Shown here piece after piece: positions 35,230 to 43,490 of a stretch of 64,000 nucleotides of DNA. The notes under the pieces are model-generated. The model did not search any database. It had not been told where the DNA came from and was given only the letters and a program-made list of their open reading frames with translations. Made by a program: the position numbers and the translations under genes. Numbering within the stretch: the stretch's first letter is position 1; each line of letters begins with the position of its first letter. The stretch spans positions 1 to 64,000 of the forward strand of contig NZ_JABJXT010000019.1 of assembly GCF_013155295.1 (NCBI RefSeq), read 5' to 3'. This stretch comes from Pseudogemmobacter hezensis. GTDB lineage: Bacteria; Pseudomonadota; Alphaproteobacteria; Rhodobacterales; Rhodobacteraceae.

Positions 35230-37569
35230 TCAGAACCGTGAGGTCAGGCCCAGCCAGATCCGGCGGCCCTCGGGCGTCTCGCCTGCCCAGACGCGATCTG
35301 ACAGGTTATAGATCATGAAAGAGCCGGTGACCTGGTCGTTCATCTCCCAGTTCAGGCCGATATCCAGCATGGCATGCGCCGGGGCGGCGGTGCCGCTGCT
35401 GCGGGCCTTGCTGCGCCAGCGCCCCTCGGCCCAAAGGGTCAGGGCACCGATGGGCCGTTCCAGCGAGATGGTCAGGGCGTGGTGCGGCAGGCTGTTGAAA
35501 GGCTGGCCCTGATTGCGCCCGCGGGTGATCTTTGAATCAGACAGCGTGTAATTCGCGCTGAGCATGGTTTCCCCCAGCGGCAGATCCAGGGTCAGCTCCA
35601 GCCCGCTGAGCTTTGCGCTGTCTTCGTTCACATAGCGGGTGACGGCGACCCAGTGATTGCCATCCAGCAGGCAGGCGGGGGCCGCACCTGCGGGCGTGCG
35701 GCACAGATCGGTGCGGCTGATCCGGTCGTGAAAGCGGCTGTGATAGAGCGTCGCGCCCAGTTGCGGCCCCTGCCCGCTGTCCCAGATCAGGCCGATCTCG
35801 TAATTGGTGCTGCGCTCTGGTCGCAGGGCGCTGTTGCCCAGATCACGCGACTGACCATTGCCGCCCGAGGGCTCTGCCACCGCATCATCGGCCTGTTTCA
35901 GCGCCGGCACCCGATAGCCATTGCCGATACCGCCTTTCAGCGTCAGCTGCGGCGTCAGATGCCAGACCAGATGGGCGCGGGGCGTCAGGGCGTAGCCGTA
36001 TTTCTCATTGTGATCGGCACGCAGACCCAGCGTCAGAACCGCGTTTTGGCCCAGCGCCATGTCCCCCTCAAGAAACAGCGACTGATGCCAGCGCCGCAGC
36101 ACCGGATTTGCGGTGCCAAGCAGGCGGTCGGGGTCGTGGCGGGTGCGCTCGGTGCGGTATTCATAGCCCAAAGTCAGGCTGCCAGAGGCGGTTTGCAGCG
36201 TGCTGCGGCTGTTCAGCACCACCGCATCATGGCCGCTTTCATTGCCGGTGCGGAAATCTGTCCGCTCCAGCTGGACAAAGCTGGCGGTGGTCAGGCCTTC
36301 GCGCCAGGTGATGCGATGGGTCAGCGCCGCACGGGTGTCGCGCACCCTGGTCGAGACCGGGTTAAGCGCGCTGCGGGCGCTGCGGCTGAAGCTTAGCTGG
36401 CTTTGCTGCAGATCCAGCGAAAAGCTCTGGCGCTGATCCGGCGCATAGGTCAGGCGGGCCCCATAGACCTGCCGCCGCGCCTGACCCGATCCGCGCTGCT
36501 GATAGCCCGAGCGGGCCAGATCATCCTCGGCATGGCGGTTGTCGGCCCCATAAAGCGCCAGCGCCAGACGATCCGTCACCAGCGGGCCGCCCAGATAATA
36601 GCGCAGCCCCCTGCCCGCCCCCTGCCCCGCCTGCAGGCCCGGGGCAAATTCGGTGGTGATCTCGCCGCCCCAGGTCTGGGGGATGTCGCGGGTGATCACA
36701 TTGATCACGCCCCCCGCCGCCGCCGAGCCGTAAAGCGAGGACATCGGGCCACGGATGACCTCGATGCGCTGCAAGGCGGTGACGGGGGGCAGAAAGCCGA
36801 TTTTGCTATTGCTGCCCTGGCCATTGTAAACCGCCTCTTCCGAGGCGCTGAGCGGGCGGCCATCGACCAGGAACATCAGGTAAGACTGGCCCATGCCCCG
36901 GATCGAAAGCGCGGGCAGCCCCTCACGCCCCGGGGCCGAAACCGACAGGCCAGGCAGACCGCGCAGCAGATCGGCAAAGCTGGTGGCGCGTCTGCCGCGC
37001 AGATCGGCCGCCTGGATCACCGTCATCGTGGCCGGGGCATCAGTCAGCTGCTGCGGCTGCCCCGTCGCGCTGAGAACGATGGTGCCAAGGCTGGCCGCAT
37101 CCGCGGGGGTCCGTGCGCCGGGTTCTTTCACGGGCAGCGTAACGGCAAGCCTGCCCTCGGTCGTATAGCCATAGCGCCCGCCGCTGCCCGCCAGCGCCAC
37201 GTCAAGCGCCGCCTCAAGCGACATCGCGCCGCGCAGGGCCGGGCTGGTCAGCCCTGCGGTTTGCCCCTCGATCACCACGGAAAGCCCGGCATTCTCGGCA
37301 ATGCGGGTCAGGGCACGCGACAGGGGCAAGGGCGGCTGGCTGAAGTGCAACAGGGGCGAGCCTGCCCGTTCCACCGCTTCCCTCCCTGACAGCTCTGCTA
37401 TCGTTCCAACGCCTGACGGCTCTGCCGTCATTCCATCCAGCGACGGCTCTGCCGTCAGGGGCGCGGGCAACAGGCCAAGCAAGACCAGCGCAGCCACGCC
37501 CAGACCATACCGCAGTTTCACGGCACCAGGCGTGCGGGTCAGATGGGGCGGCAAAGCGGCAGGCATCAT
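35230..37569 (-). CDS. TonB-dependent transducer-receptor, FecA-type with STN domain
   Basis: A 779-residue receptor. A signal peptide (VAALVLLGLLPAPLTAEP) is followed by a short repeat stretch, then the secretin/TonB short N-terminal (STN) signalling domain (LLHFSQPPLPLSRALTRI to ALAGSGGRYGY, about 75-135). SLGTIVLSATGQ may be the TonB box. The plug has RGMGQSYLMFLVDGRPLS and IRGPMSSLYGSAAAGGVINVIT, and the barrel ends in TSRF. The STN domain signals to a FecR-type anti-sigma factor, and fecI and fecR lie directly upstream on the same strand. It is therefore the sensing receptor of this cell-surface signalling set. A 27-bp tandem repeat lies before the STN domain. Confidence 0.9.
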   Translation of the reverse strand: MMPAALPPHLTRTPGAVKLRYGLGVAALVLLGLLPAPLTAEPSLDGMTAEPSGVGTIAELSGREAVERAGSPLLHFSQPPLPLSRALTRIAENAGLSVVIEGQTAGLTSPALRGAMSLEAALDVALAGSGGRYGYTTEGRLAVTLPVKEPGARTPADAASLGTIVLSATGQPQQLTDAPATMTVIQAADLRGRRATSFADLLRGLPGLSVSAPGREGLPALSIRGMGQSYLMFLVDGRPLSASEEAVYNGQGSNSKIGFLPPVTALQRIEVIRGPMSSLYGSAAAGGVINVITRDIPQTWGGEITTEFAPGLQAGQGAGRGLRYYLGGPLVTDRLALALYGADNRHAEDDLARSGYQQRGSGQARRQVYGARLTYAPDQRQSFSLDLQQSQLSFSRSARSALNPVSTRVRDTRAALTHRITWREGLTTASFVQLERTDFRTGNESGHDAVVLNSRSTLQTASGSLTLGYEYRTERTRHDPDRLLGTANPVLRRWHQSLFLEGDMALGQNAVLTLGLRADHNEKYGYALTPRAHLVWHLTPQLTLKGGIGNGYRVPALKQADDAVAEPSGGNGQSRDLGNSALRPERSTNYEIGLIWDSGQGPQLGATLYHSRFHDRISRTDLCRTPAGAAPACLLDGNHWVAVTRYVNEDSAKLSGLELTLDLPLGETMLSANYTLSDSKITRGRNQGQPFNSLPHHALTISLERPIGALTLWAEGRWRSKARSSGTAAPAHAMLDIGLNWEMNDQVTGSFMIYNLSDRVWAGETPEGRRIWLGLTSRF
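37388..37456. repeat. 27-bp tandem repeat inside the FecA-type receptor gene
   Basis: GACGGCTCTGCCGTC occurs at 37415 and 37442, and a variant GACAGCTCTGCTATC at 37388; the period is 27 bp (nine residues). In protein it reads TAEPS-like units (TAEPSLDGM, TAEPSGVGT, IAELSGREA) between the signal peptide and the STN domain. Each unit is also a small inverted repeat, GACGGC/GCCGTC. Confidence 0.75.
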
Positions 37570-37751
37570 TGGTTAAGGGCGGCCCTGACAAAACTGCCCT
37601 GACGAAAACGCAGGGCGAACCATATCTCCACGCAGGAAGTGGCGGCTCACTGAACCGCCCTGCGTGAAAATAAGTGATTATTTTTTGCTGGCCCGCCGGG
37701 CTGGCTTTTCAGAAGTCTGGCTATGCAGAAATCTGGCGGATCAGAGGGCGG

Positions 37752-38765
37752 TCAGCGCAACAGGCTGCCACCGGGAAGGGGCAGGATCTGAAAGCCCATC
37801 GCCTCGGCCATGGCCTGCAGCTCATCCTGGGCCGTATCCAGACGGATACTGCCAGAAATCCGGCGCTCTGCCAGCGCCTCACTGGTGAAAAGAACGGCCC
37901 CCGCGCCGTGGCGCGACAGCACCCCGGCCACTTCGCGCAGGGGGGCATCGTAAAAGACGTAACGGCCCTCGCGCCAGGCCAGCGCTTCGGGGCTTTCCAG
38001 CCCCAGGATCTGGGCGGGCCGACCGGGCACCAGCCGCAGCTGCTGGCCGGGCTGCATAATGACCGGCGGATGGCCGGGGGCGGTGACCTCGACGCTGCCC
38101 TCTTCCAGCGTCACCTCAAGGCAGGTGCCGCAATCGCGCACCCCAAAGCGGGTGCCGAGGGCGCGGATCTCGGTCTCGCCCAGACGCACGGTGAAGGGGC
38201 GGCCATCCTTTGTCACATCAAACCAGGCCGCGCCCGCCAGCACGGTGACCTGGCGGCTGACAGTATCGGCCACGAAATCCAGCGCCGAGCCACCGTCCAA
38301 CAGCGCCCGGCTGCCATCCGACAGCGCGAAATCCAGCAATTCGCCCGGCGCAGTCGTGTGATCGGCGCTGAGCGAGCGGCGCAGATCGGGGCGCACCATA
38401 TCCAGCCAGACCGCCCCCAAAAGCGAGGCGGCCAGCGCCACACCGCCAGGCCACAGCAGCGACCAGCGACGCGAATTGCGGGGCCGACGGGCGGGGCGTG
38501 GTGCCGCCTCGGCCTGGATGTCAAATTCCTCAGCCAGTTCAGCTGCCAGATCCGGCCCGACCAGCGCGGCAATATCCCAGGCATTGCTGGCCCTGGCAAA
38601 GGCGCGGGCATTGGCCTGATCGCCATGCCAGGCCTGAAAGGCGGCGCTGTCTTTTTCTGCGGGATCCGCGGTGATGCGGATCAGCCAGTCCGCCGCCTCT
38701 TCGGTTGCGGCAGGGTCATGGCTGGCCCCGGGGCCGGGGCTTGCTGGCGGCACTGATGCGGTCAT
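37752..38765 (-). CDS. fecR: FecR-type anti-sigma factor
   Basis: A 337-residue inner-membrane regulator. The cytoplasmic N-terminal DUF4880-like domain (EEAADWLIRITADPAEKDSAAFQAWHG) holds the sigma factor. One helix follows (about 107-125), then the periplasmic FecR domain (GELLDFALSDGSRALLDGGSALDFVAD and FDVTKDGRPFTVRLGETEIRALGTRFGV). The C-terminal secretin-like part (VFYDAPLREVAGVLSRH) touches the receptor's STN domain. The ATG at 38765 overlaps the fecI stop. FecR keeps FecI silent until the receptor is loaded. Confidence 0.92.
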   Translation of the reverse strand: MTASVPPASPGPGASHDPAATEEAADWLIRITADPAEKDSAAFQAWHGDQANARAFARASNAWDIAALVGPDLAAELAEEFDIQAEAAPRPARRPRNSRRWSLLWPGGVALAASLLGAVWLDMVRPDLRRSLSADHTTAPGELLDFALSDGSRALLDGGSALDFVADTVSRQVTVLAGAAWFDVTKDGRPFTVRLGETEIRALGTRFGVRDCGTCLEVTLEEGSVEVTAPGHPPVIMQPGQQLRLVPGRPAQILGLESPEALAWREGRYVFYDAPLREVAGVLSRHGAGAVLFTSEALAERRISGSIRLDTAQDELQAMAEAMGFQILPLPGGSLLR

Positions 38766-39268
38766 TCGCTGCGCTGATCCTCCAGGGCCCTTGCGCAATG
38801 GGCCACGGCCTTCGCCATATGCTTTGCCACATTGCGTTCAGACATGCCACAGCGGCTGGCGATTTGCTGAAAGGTCAGCCCCTCGGCCCGGTTCATCAGA
38901 AACAGGCGCCGCGTGGTCTCGGGCAGATCACGGATCGCCTGTTTGACCGCGTCCTGCGACTGGCGGGCCGAAAGCGTCTCAAAAGCCGGATCGCGCGGCG
39001 CGTCGGCCTCAGGCAGGGTATTGGCATAGGCCTGCCGCACCCTCTCGCGTCGCAGATGATCGACCGAGATATTGCGGGCAGAGCGGTTCAGAAAGGCCGC
39101 CGGATTGCCGGAGATTGCCGCAGTCCGCTCCCAAAAGCGCAGGAACAGGTCATGGACCAGGTCGCGCGCAATCGAGGGATTGCCGGTGCGTCGCGCAATC
39201 TGCCGCTCAAGGCGGTCTTTTTCCTCGCTGTAAAGCTGTCCGATTTTATCGGTATCGGTTGAGGACAT
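38762..39268 (-). CDS. fecI: FecI-type ECF sigma factor
   Basis: A 168-residue extracytoplasmic-function sigma factor. Region 2 has ARDLVHDLFLRFWERT and LNRSARNISVDHLRRERVRQ; region 4 has AIRDLPETTRRLFLMNRAEGLTFQQIASRCGMSERNVAKHMAKAVAH, a helix-turn-helix. It should direct RNA polymerase to the receptor genes around it. I chose the ATG at 39268 because the usual FecI N-terminus begins there; nine further residues upstream are possible. It is coupled to fecR by overlap and is divergent from the second receptor. Confidence 0.92.
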   Translation of the reverse strand: MSSTDTDKIGQLYSEEKDRLERQIARRTGNPSIARDLVHDLFLRFWERTAAISGNPAAFLNRSARNISVDHLRRERVRQAYANTLPEADAPRDPAFETLSARQSQDAVKQAIRDLPETTRRLFLMNRAEGLTFQQIASRCGMSERNVAKHMAKAVAHCARALEDQRSE

Positions 39269-39522
39269 TGCGCAGGGCCAGACGGTCAGGGGCAAGAGAA
39301 ACAGGCTGGCGTAGGGGCAGATTTCCGCCCCCGGCTGCCTGACCCATAAGAGGCGCAGCGCCCGCTTGTCCAGTCAAAGCGGGGCAATCCCGCAGACTGC
39401 CCGAATGGCTGTTGCATAAACCCGACAAAAAAACCTGGACGATTGGTTCAGTGGCAGCCCCCCCAATGCGTGAAGCCCCCGTAACAGGCGATTTTCGCAT
39501 TGGACCGAGAGGGGATCTACGG

Positions 39523-41556
39523 ATGACGAAACATGCAACCACGCGGCCGACGGCACGGGCAGAGCTGCTGACGCGCCTGCCGGTCTGGACGCTGGCCCTG
39601 GCGCTGACCTTGCCGCAGCTGGCAGGTCAGGCCCAGGCGCAGACCACTGAGGAAGAAGAAGAAAAAAGCCTCGGCACCATCGTCCTGACCGCAACCGGCC
39701 AGGCCCAGGCCCTGCCCGACGCGCCCGCAACGATCACCGTGATCAATGGCGATGATATCGCCTCGAAACCCTATGCGACCATTGCCGATGTGCTGCGCAA
39801 TGTGCCGGGCGTGATCGTCTCTTCGCCCTCGGCACGTTCAGGGGCTGAGACCATCTCGATCCGTGGCCTTGGCGAAAGCTATGTGCTGACGCTGGTCAAC
39901 GGCAAGCCGATCGGCAACTCGCAGGAGGCCACCTATAACGGCTTTGGCTCTGGCCTGGCGATGTCCTACCTGCCGCCGCCCTCGGCCATCGAGCGGATCG
40001 AGGTGATCCGTGGCCCGATGTCCTCGCTTTATGGTACGGCGGCCTCGGGCGGGGTGATCAACGTGATCACCAAGCCGGTGGCGGATGTCTGGTCGGGCTC
40101 GATGACGCTGGGCCACAGCAGCTATAACCGTCCGGGCATGGGCAATTCGCATGAGGGCCGCTTCTACCTGAGCGGGCCGATCATCGCCAATAAGCTGGGG
40201 CTTGCGTTCTTCGGCTCGCTGCATGACCGCTCGAAGCCCGCGATCGCCGTGTCCAGCCGTGGCAATATCACCTATCAGTCGCAGGACACCGACCGCAAAA
40301 CCCTGGGCGCAAAGCTGACCTGGGCGATTGACGATACCCAGGGCCTGGATTTCGAGGTCGTCTCCAGCAGCAGCGATACCGTGAACCAGACCGTCGGCGG
40401 CACGCCCGGTGGCGTCTCGGTTGACCGGATGAACTATGCGCTTGGTCACAAGATCACCTGGGGCGATGGCTATGAGACCAACAGCTTCGTCACCTATGAA
40501 GATGTCGATTTCGAGAATGGCAACAACGTCTCGGGCTATTCGCTGATCAATCTGAACAGCAAGACCAATCTCAGCCTTGGCCGCCACGATCTGACCCTGG
40601 GCTTTGATTACCGCGACGAGACCACCAAACACTCGCCCAACCGCGTCAATGTCGATCCGAAGATGACCCGCTGGAACTGGGCGCTGTTTGGGGAAGACAA
40701 TTTCCACCTGACCGACGATCTGACGATCACCTTCGGCCTGCGCTATGACGAGAACGAGCGTTACGGCAACCATATCACGCCGCGTCTTTATGCGGTCTGG
40801 CATGCCTCGGACGCGCTGACGATCAAGGGCGGTGTCTCGGGTGGCTATAAGACGCCGACGCTGAAACAGGCTGACAGCAATATCTTTGAGCCCTCGGGCG
40901 GTGATGGCCGCGCCCGCGATCAGGGCAACAGCAACCTGAAACCCGAGGAAAGCACCAACTTCGAGATCGGCGCGATCTGGGAATCGGAAAGCGGTGTCCA
41001 GGTCGGGCTGACCGCCTATCACACCCGCTTCAAGAACAAGATCGCCACCCAGCAGATCTGTGCCCATGATACGCCGGTTCCCGGTCTGCCGACCAATTGC
41101 GGCATGAACAATCCCACCGATCCGATCAAATGGATCAACCAATATGTGAACCGCGACGCGGCCGAGCTGAACGGCGTCGAGGCCACCGTTGACTGGACGC
41201 TGGGCGATGTCGATTTCGCCTTCAACTATACCTATGCCGACAGCAAGGTGACCAAAGGCAATGCCGTGGGTTCGCGCTTCAACAACAGCCCGCTGCATGT
41301 CGCCAACCTGGGCATCGACTGGCAGGCAACCGATGCGCTGTCGGTCTGGGGCAATGCGCAATATCGCAGCTCGACCTATGATTCCGGCGCAGGCCAGATC
41401 AAGGAACATGCGCTCTTCGACATCGGCCTCGACTATAACTTCAACGACAATGTCATGGGTTCGGTCGCGGTCTATAATGTCGACAACAAGGTCTTTGGCA
41501 CCACCGGCTATAATGATGGCCGCCGCTTCTTTGTGGGCCTGACCTCAACCTTCTGA
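39523..41556 (+). CDS. TonB-dependent receptor, paralogue without STN domain
   Basis: A 677-residue outer-membrane receptor. A signal peptide ends at AGQAQAQ, followed by an acidic EEEEEK stretch and the probable TonB box SLGTIVLTATGQ. The plug has IADVLRNVPGVIVSSP, SIRGLGESYVLTLVNGKPIG and IRGPMSSLYGTAASGGVINVITKP; the barrel ends in LTSTF. The plug is closely related to that of the FecA-type receptor at 35230, but no STN domain is present. It probably transports without signalling. It is divergent from fecI and heads a rightward run that ends with the membrane iron proteins. ATG 39523 lies just after GGATCTACGG. Confidence 0.9.
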   Translation: MTKHATTRPTARAELLTRLPVWTLALALTLPQLAGQAQAQTTEEEEEKSLGTIVLTATGQAQALPDAPATITVINGDDIASKPYATIADVLRNVPGVIVSSPSARSGAETISIRGLGESYVLTLVNGKPIGNSQEATYNGFGSGLAMSYLPPPSAIERIEVIRGPMSSLYGTAASGGVINVITKPVADVWSGSMTLGHSSYNRPGMGNSHEGRFYLSGPIIANKLGLAFFGSLHDRSKPAIAVSSRGNITYQSQDTDRKTLGAKLTWAIDDTQGLDFEVVSSSSDTVNQTVGGTPGGVSVDRMNYALGHKITWGDGYETNSFVTYEDVDFENGNNVSGYSLINLNSKTNLSLGRHDLTLGFDYRDETTKHSPNRVNVDPKMTRWNWALFGEDNFHLTDDLTITFGLRYDENERYGNHITPRLYAVWHASDALTIKGGVSGGYKTPTLKQADSNIFEPSGGDGRARDQGNSNLKPEESTNFEIGAIWESESGVQVGLTAYHTRFKNKIATQQICAHDTPVPGLPTNCGMNNPTDPIKWINQYVNRDAAELNGVEATVDWTLGDVDFAFNYTYADSKVTKGNAVGSRFNNSPLHVANLGIDWQATDALSVWGNAQYRSSTYDSGAGQIKEHALFDIGLDYNFNDNVMGSVAVYNVDNKVFGTTGYNDGRRFFVGLTSTF

Positions 41557-41570
41557 TCCCGTCAATACCG

Positions 41571-41606
41571 GGGGCCAGCCGCCGCGCTGGCCCCTTCCCC
41601 ATTTTT
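41571..41606 (+). terminator. Terminator or attenuator after the receptor
   Basis: GGGGCCAGC (41571-41579) and GCTGGCCCC (41586-41594) form a perfect 9-bp stem with a 6-base loop. TTCCCCATTTTT follows. It lies 14 bp after the receptor stop and 13 bp before the propeller start, so it may reduce downstream expression. Confidence 0.65.
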
Positions 41607-41618
41607 GCAGGAGCCGTC

Positions 41619-42980
41619 ATGGCCATTCTCTCACGTTCCGCCTTTGCCTTTGCCCTGTTGCTGGGCAGCACCTCACTGGTCGCCGCCGATGCCGTCTTTG
41701 ACGCGCCCGCAGCCTTTACGGGCCAGGTCAGCGCCTCTGGCCCGAACCGCAGCGCCATCTATCCCGGCGGCGAGGTCGTGGTGACCGGCGCGGGCTTTGC
41801 CCCCGGCCAGATCGTCACCCTCAGCCGTGGCGGCGATCTGATCTCGCCCGAGGGGCTGTCGGCTGACGCCGAGGGCGCCTTCACCTTCCCGCTGGTGCTG
41901 CCCCCTGATGCGGTGATCGGCCAGCACCCGATCGTGGTTGAGGCCGAGGGCCCCGACAGCGCCGCGGTCATCGACCTGAAAATCTCGCCCCGCATCCCGC
42001 TTTCGGGGGCAGAGCATTACGATATGGCCTCGGTGAAAACCGCACCGGGCGTCTATCAGGTTGCCTTCAGCGCCAAAAATGGCACCGTTTTCACCGCCTC
42101 GGCCACCGGGCGCGGTGACAAGGGCACCTCATCGCTGGTCAAGTTCGACGCAAAAACCCTGGAGAAACTGGCCGAGGCCGCGCCCTATTTCGACGCTGAA
42201 AACGGGCTTTACGGCGCCTTTGGCATCGCCGTTGACGATGAGAATGGCACCGTCTGGGTCACGAATACCCGCACCTCCTCGGTGGCGATCTACAGCCAGG
42301 ATGATCTGTCGCTGGTCAAGCAATTCCCCGCAGGCTCGGTTGAAAAGCCGCGTGATGTGGTGATCGACACGGCCCGTGGCCGCGCCTGGATCTCGACCCA
42401 CCGCACCCGGATCGAGGAATTCGATCTGAAAAGCCTGGAAAAGCTGGAAGGCTTTGAAGTGAAATCCGCCGAGCGCGGCGGCCAGTTCGGCACCATGAGC
42501 CTGGCGCTCGACGCGGATAAGGGCCAGCTTTACACCGTTTCGCTGCGCACGCCCGAAGTGGCGCGGATCGATCTGGCCAGCCGTGAGACAACGATCATCC
42601 CGCTGCCCGGCGCGAAAACCGCCTCGGGCGTGGCAATCGACCCGGAAACCGGGCGGATCTTCATCGCCTCGCAGGGCAGCGATGATGTGATCGCGCTGGA
42701 CGCAGAGGGCAAGGTGCTCTTTGACACGCCGGTCGGGGCGCAGACGCTGAACCTGGTGTTCGACAAGGCATCGGGCCAGCTTTTTGCGGCAAACCGGGCC
42801 TCTGACACCATCACCGTGGTCGATGCGAGCAGCGGCGAGATCACCGCCAATCTTGATGGCGGGTCTTTCCCGAACCACCTGGCAATCAGCCCCGAGGGTG
42901 TGGTTTTCGCCGTGAACAAAGCCCGCGGCGAGGATGATGCCAAAGGCGATCACCTGACCCGCATCACGGCAAAACACTGA
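41619..42980 (+). CDS. Periplasmic YncE-type beta-propeller protein
   Basis: A 453-residue secreted protein with a signal peptide ending in LVAADA. An Ig-like domain comes first (YPGGEVVVTGAGFAPGQIVTLS to LKISPRIPL, about 45-130), then a seven-bladed YncE/40-residue YVTN-type propeller (ASVKTAPGVYQVAFSAKNG, GVAIDPETGRIFIASQGSDDVIALD, FAVNKARGED). YncE proteins are often iron-repressed and lie beside TonB receptors; their role is not settled. The gene is in line with the receptor 62 bp upstream, with a hairpin between. Confidence 0.85.
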   Translation: MAILSRSAFAFALLLGSTSLVAADAVFDAPAAFTGQVSASGPNRSAIYPGGEVVVTGAGFAPGQIVTLSRGGDLISPEGLSADAEGAFTFPLVLPPDAVIGQHPIVVEAEGPDSAAVIDLKISPRIPLSGAEHYDMASVKTAPGVYQVAFSAKNGTVFTASATGRGDKGTSSLVKFDAKTLEKLAEAAPYFDAENGLYGAFGIAVDDENGTVWVTNTRTSSVAIYSQDDLSLVKQFPAGSVEKPRDVVIDTARGRAWISTHRTRIEEFDLKSLEKLEGFEVKSAERGGQFGTMSLALDADKGQLYTVSLRTPEVARIDLASRETTIIPLPGAKTASGVAIDPETGRIFIASQGSDDVIALDAEGKVLFDTPVGAQTLNLVFDKASGQLFAANRASDTITVVDASSGEITANLDGGSFPNHLAISPEGVVFAVNKARGEDDAKGDHLTRITAKH

Positions 42981-43127
42981 CCATTGCGGCGCAGGTGTCT
43001 GTTCCCACGCCTGCGCCGTAACCAGCTGCCGTGATCTGTCCAGGGCGCGCGCGCACACGAGTTCCGGCCCGCCGCCGGATGCGCCCTGGGCAGAGCCCGC
43101 CCCCCTCAACCGTTCTGCGGATCCCCT

Positions 43128-43490
43128 ATGCCAGCACATGCCCGCCCCGCCCTATCGCCGCCCGCCAAAGCCGCGCCCGCCCGCGCCGATGATCAGGGGC
43201 TGCGCTATCGCCTGATGGTTGCCTCGCGCAGTGCGGCGGCGATTTTGGGCGGCTATCTTCTGGCCAATCTTTTCGTGCTGGCCTTTCGCCGCCTTGTGCC
43301 GATCGAGCCGCGCGATGCCAGCCAGCTGGCGCTGATGCTGTCCTTTATCGTCTTTGCGATTGCCGCGATCTGGGCCTTTGCGGCGCGTGACGCCTGGCGG
43401 GCCTGGGCGGGGATTTTGCTGCCCGCCGCGATTTTCGCGCTGATCTGGTGGCTGATGCCAGAGACGACAATCGCGGGGGCACGCCCATGA
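43128..43490 (+). CDS. DUF3649 membrane protein of iron uptake
   Basis: A 120-residue membrane protein with three hydrophobic helices (about 32-52, 66-86, 92-110) and the family signature LMVASRSAAAILGGYLLANL and WAFAARDAWRAWAGILLPA. DUF3649 proteins are found with TonB-dependent receptors and PepSY reductases in iron-regulated operons, but their biochemical job is unknown. The stop overlaps the start of the PepSY gene by 4 bp, so the two are co-translated. Confidence 0.8.
   Translation: MPAHARPALSPPAKAAPARADDQGLRYRLMVASRSAAAILGGYLLANLFVLAFRRLVPIEPRDASQLALMLSFIVFAIAAIWAFAARDAWRAWAGILLPAAIFALIWWLMPETTIAGARP

Noticed and set aside
39838-41409. A 523-codon frame opposite the second receptor
   Set aside because: Shadow of a clear receptor gene.
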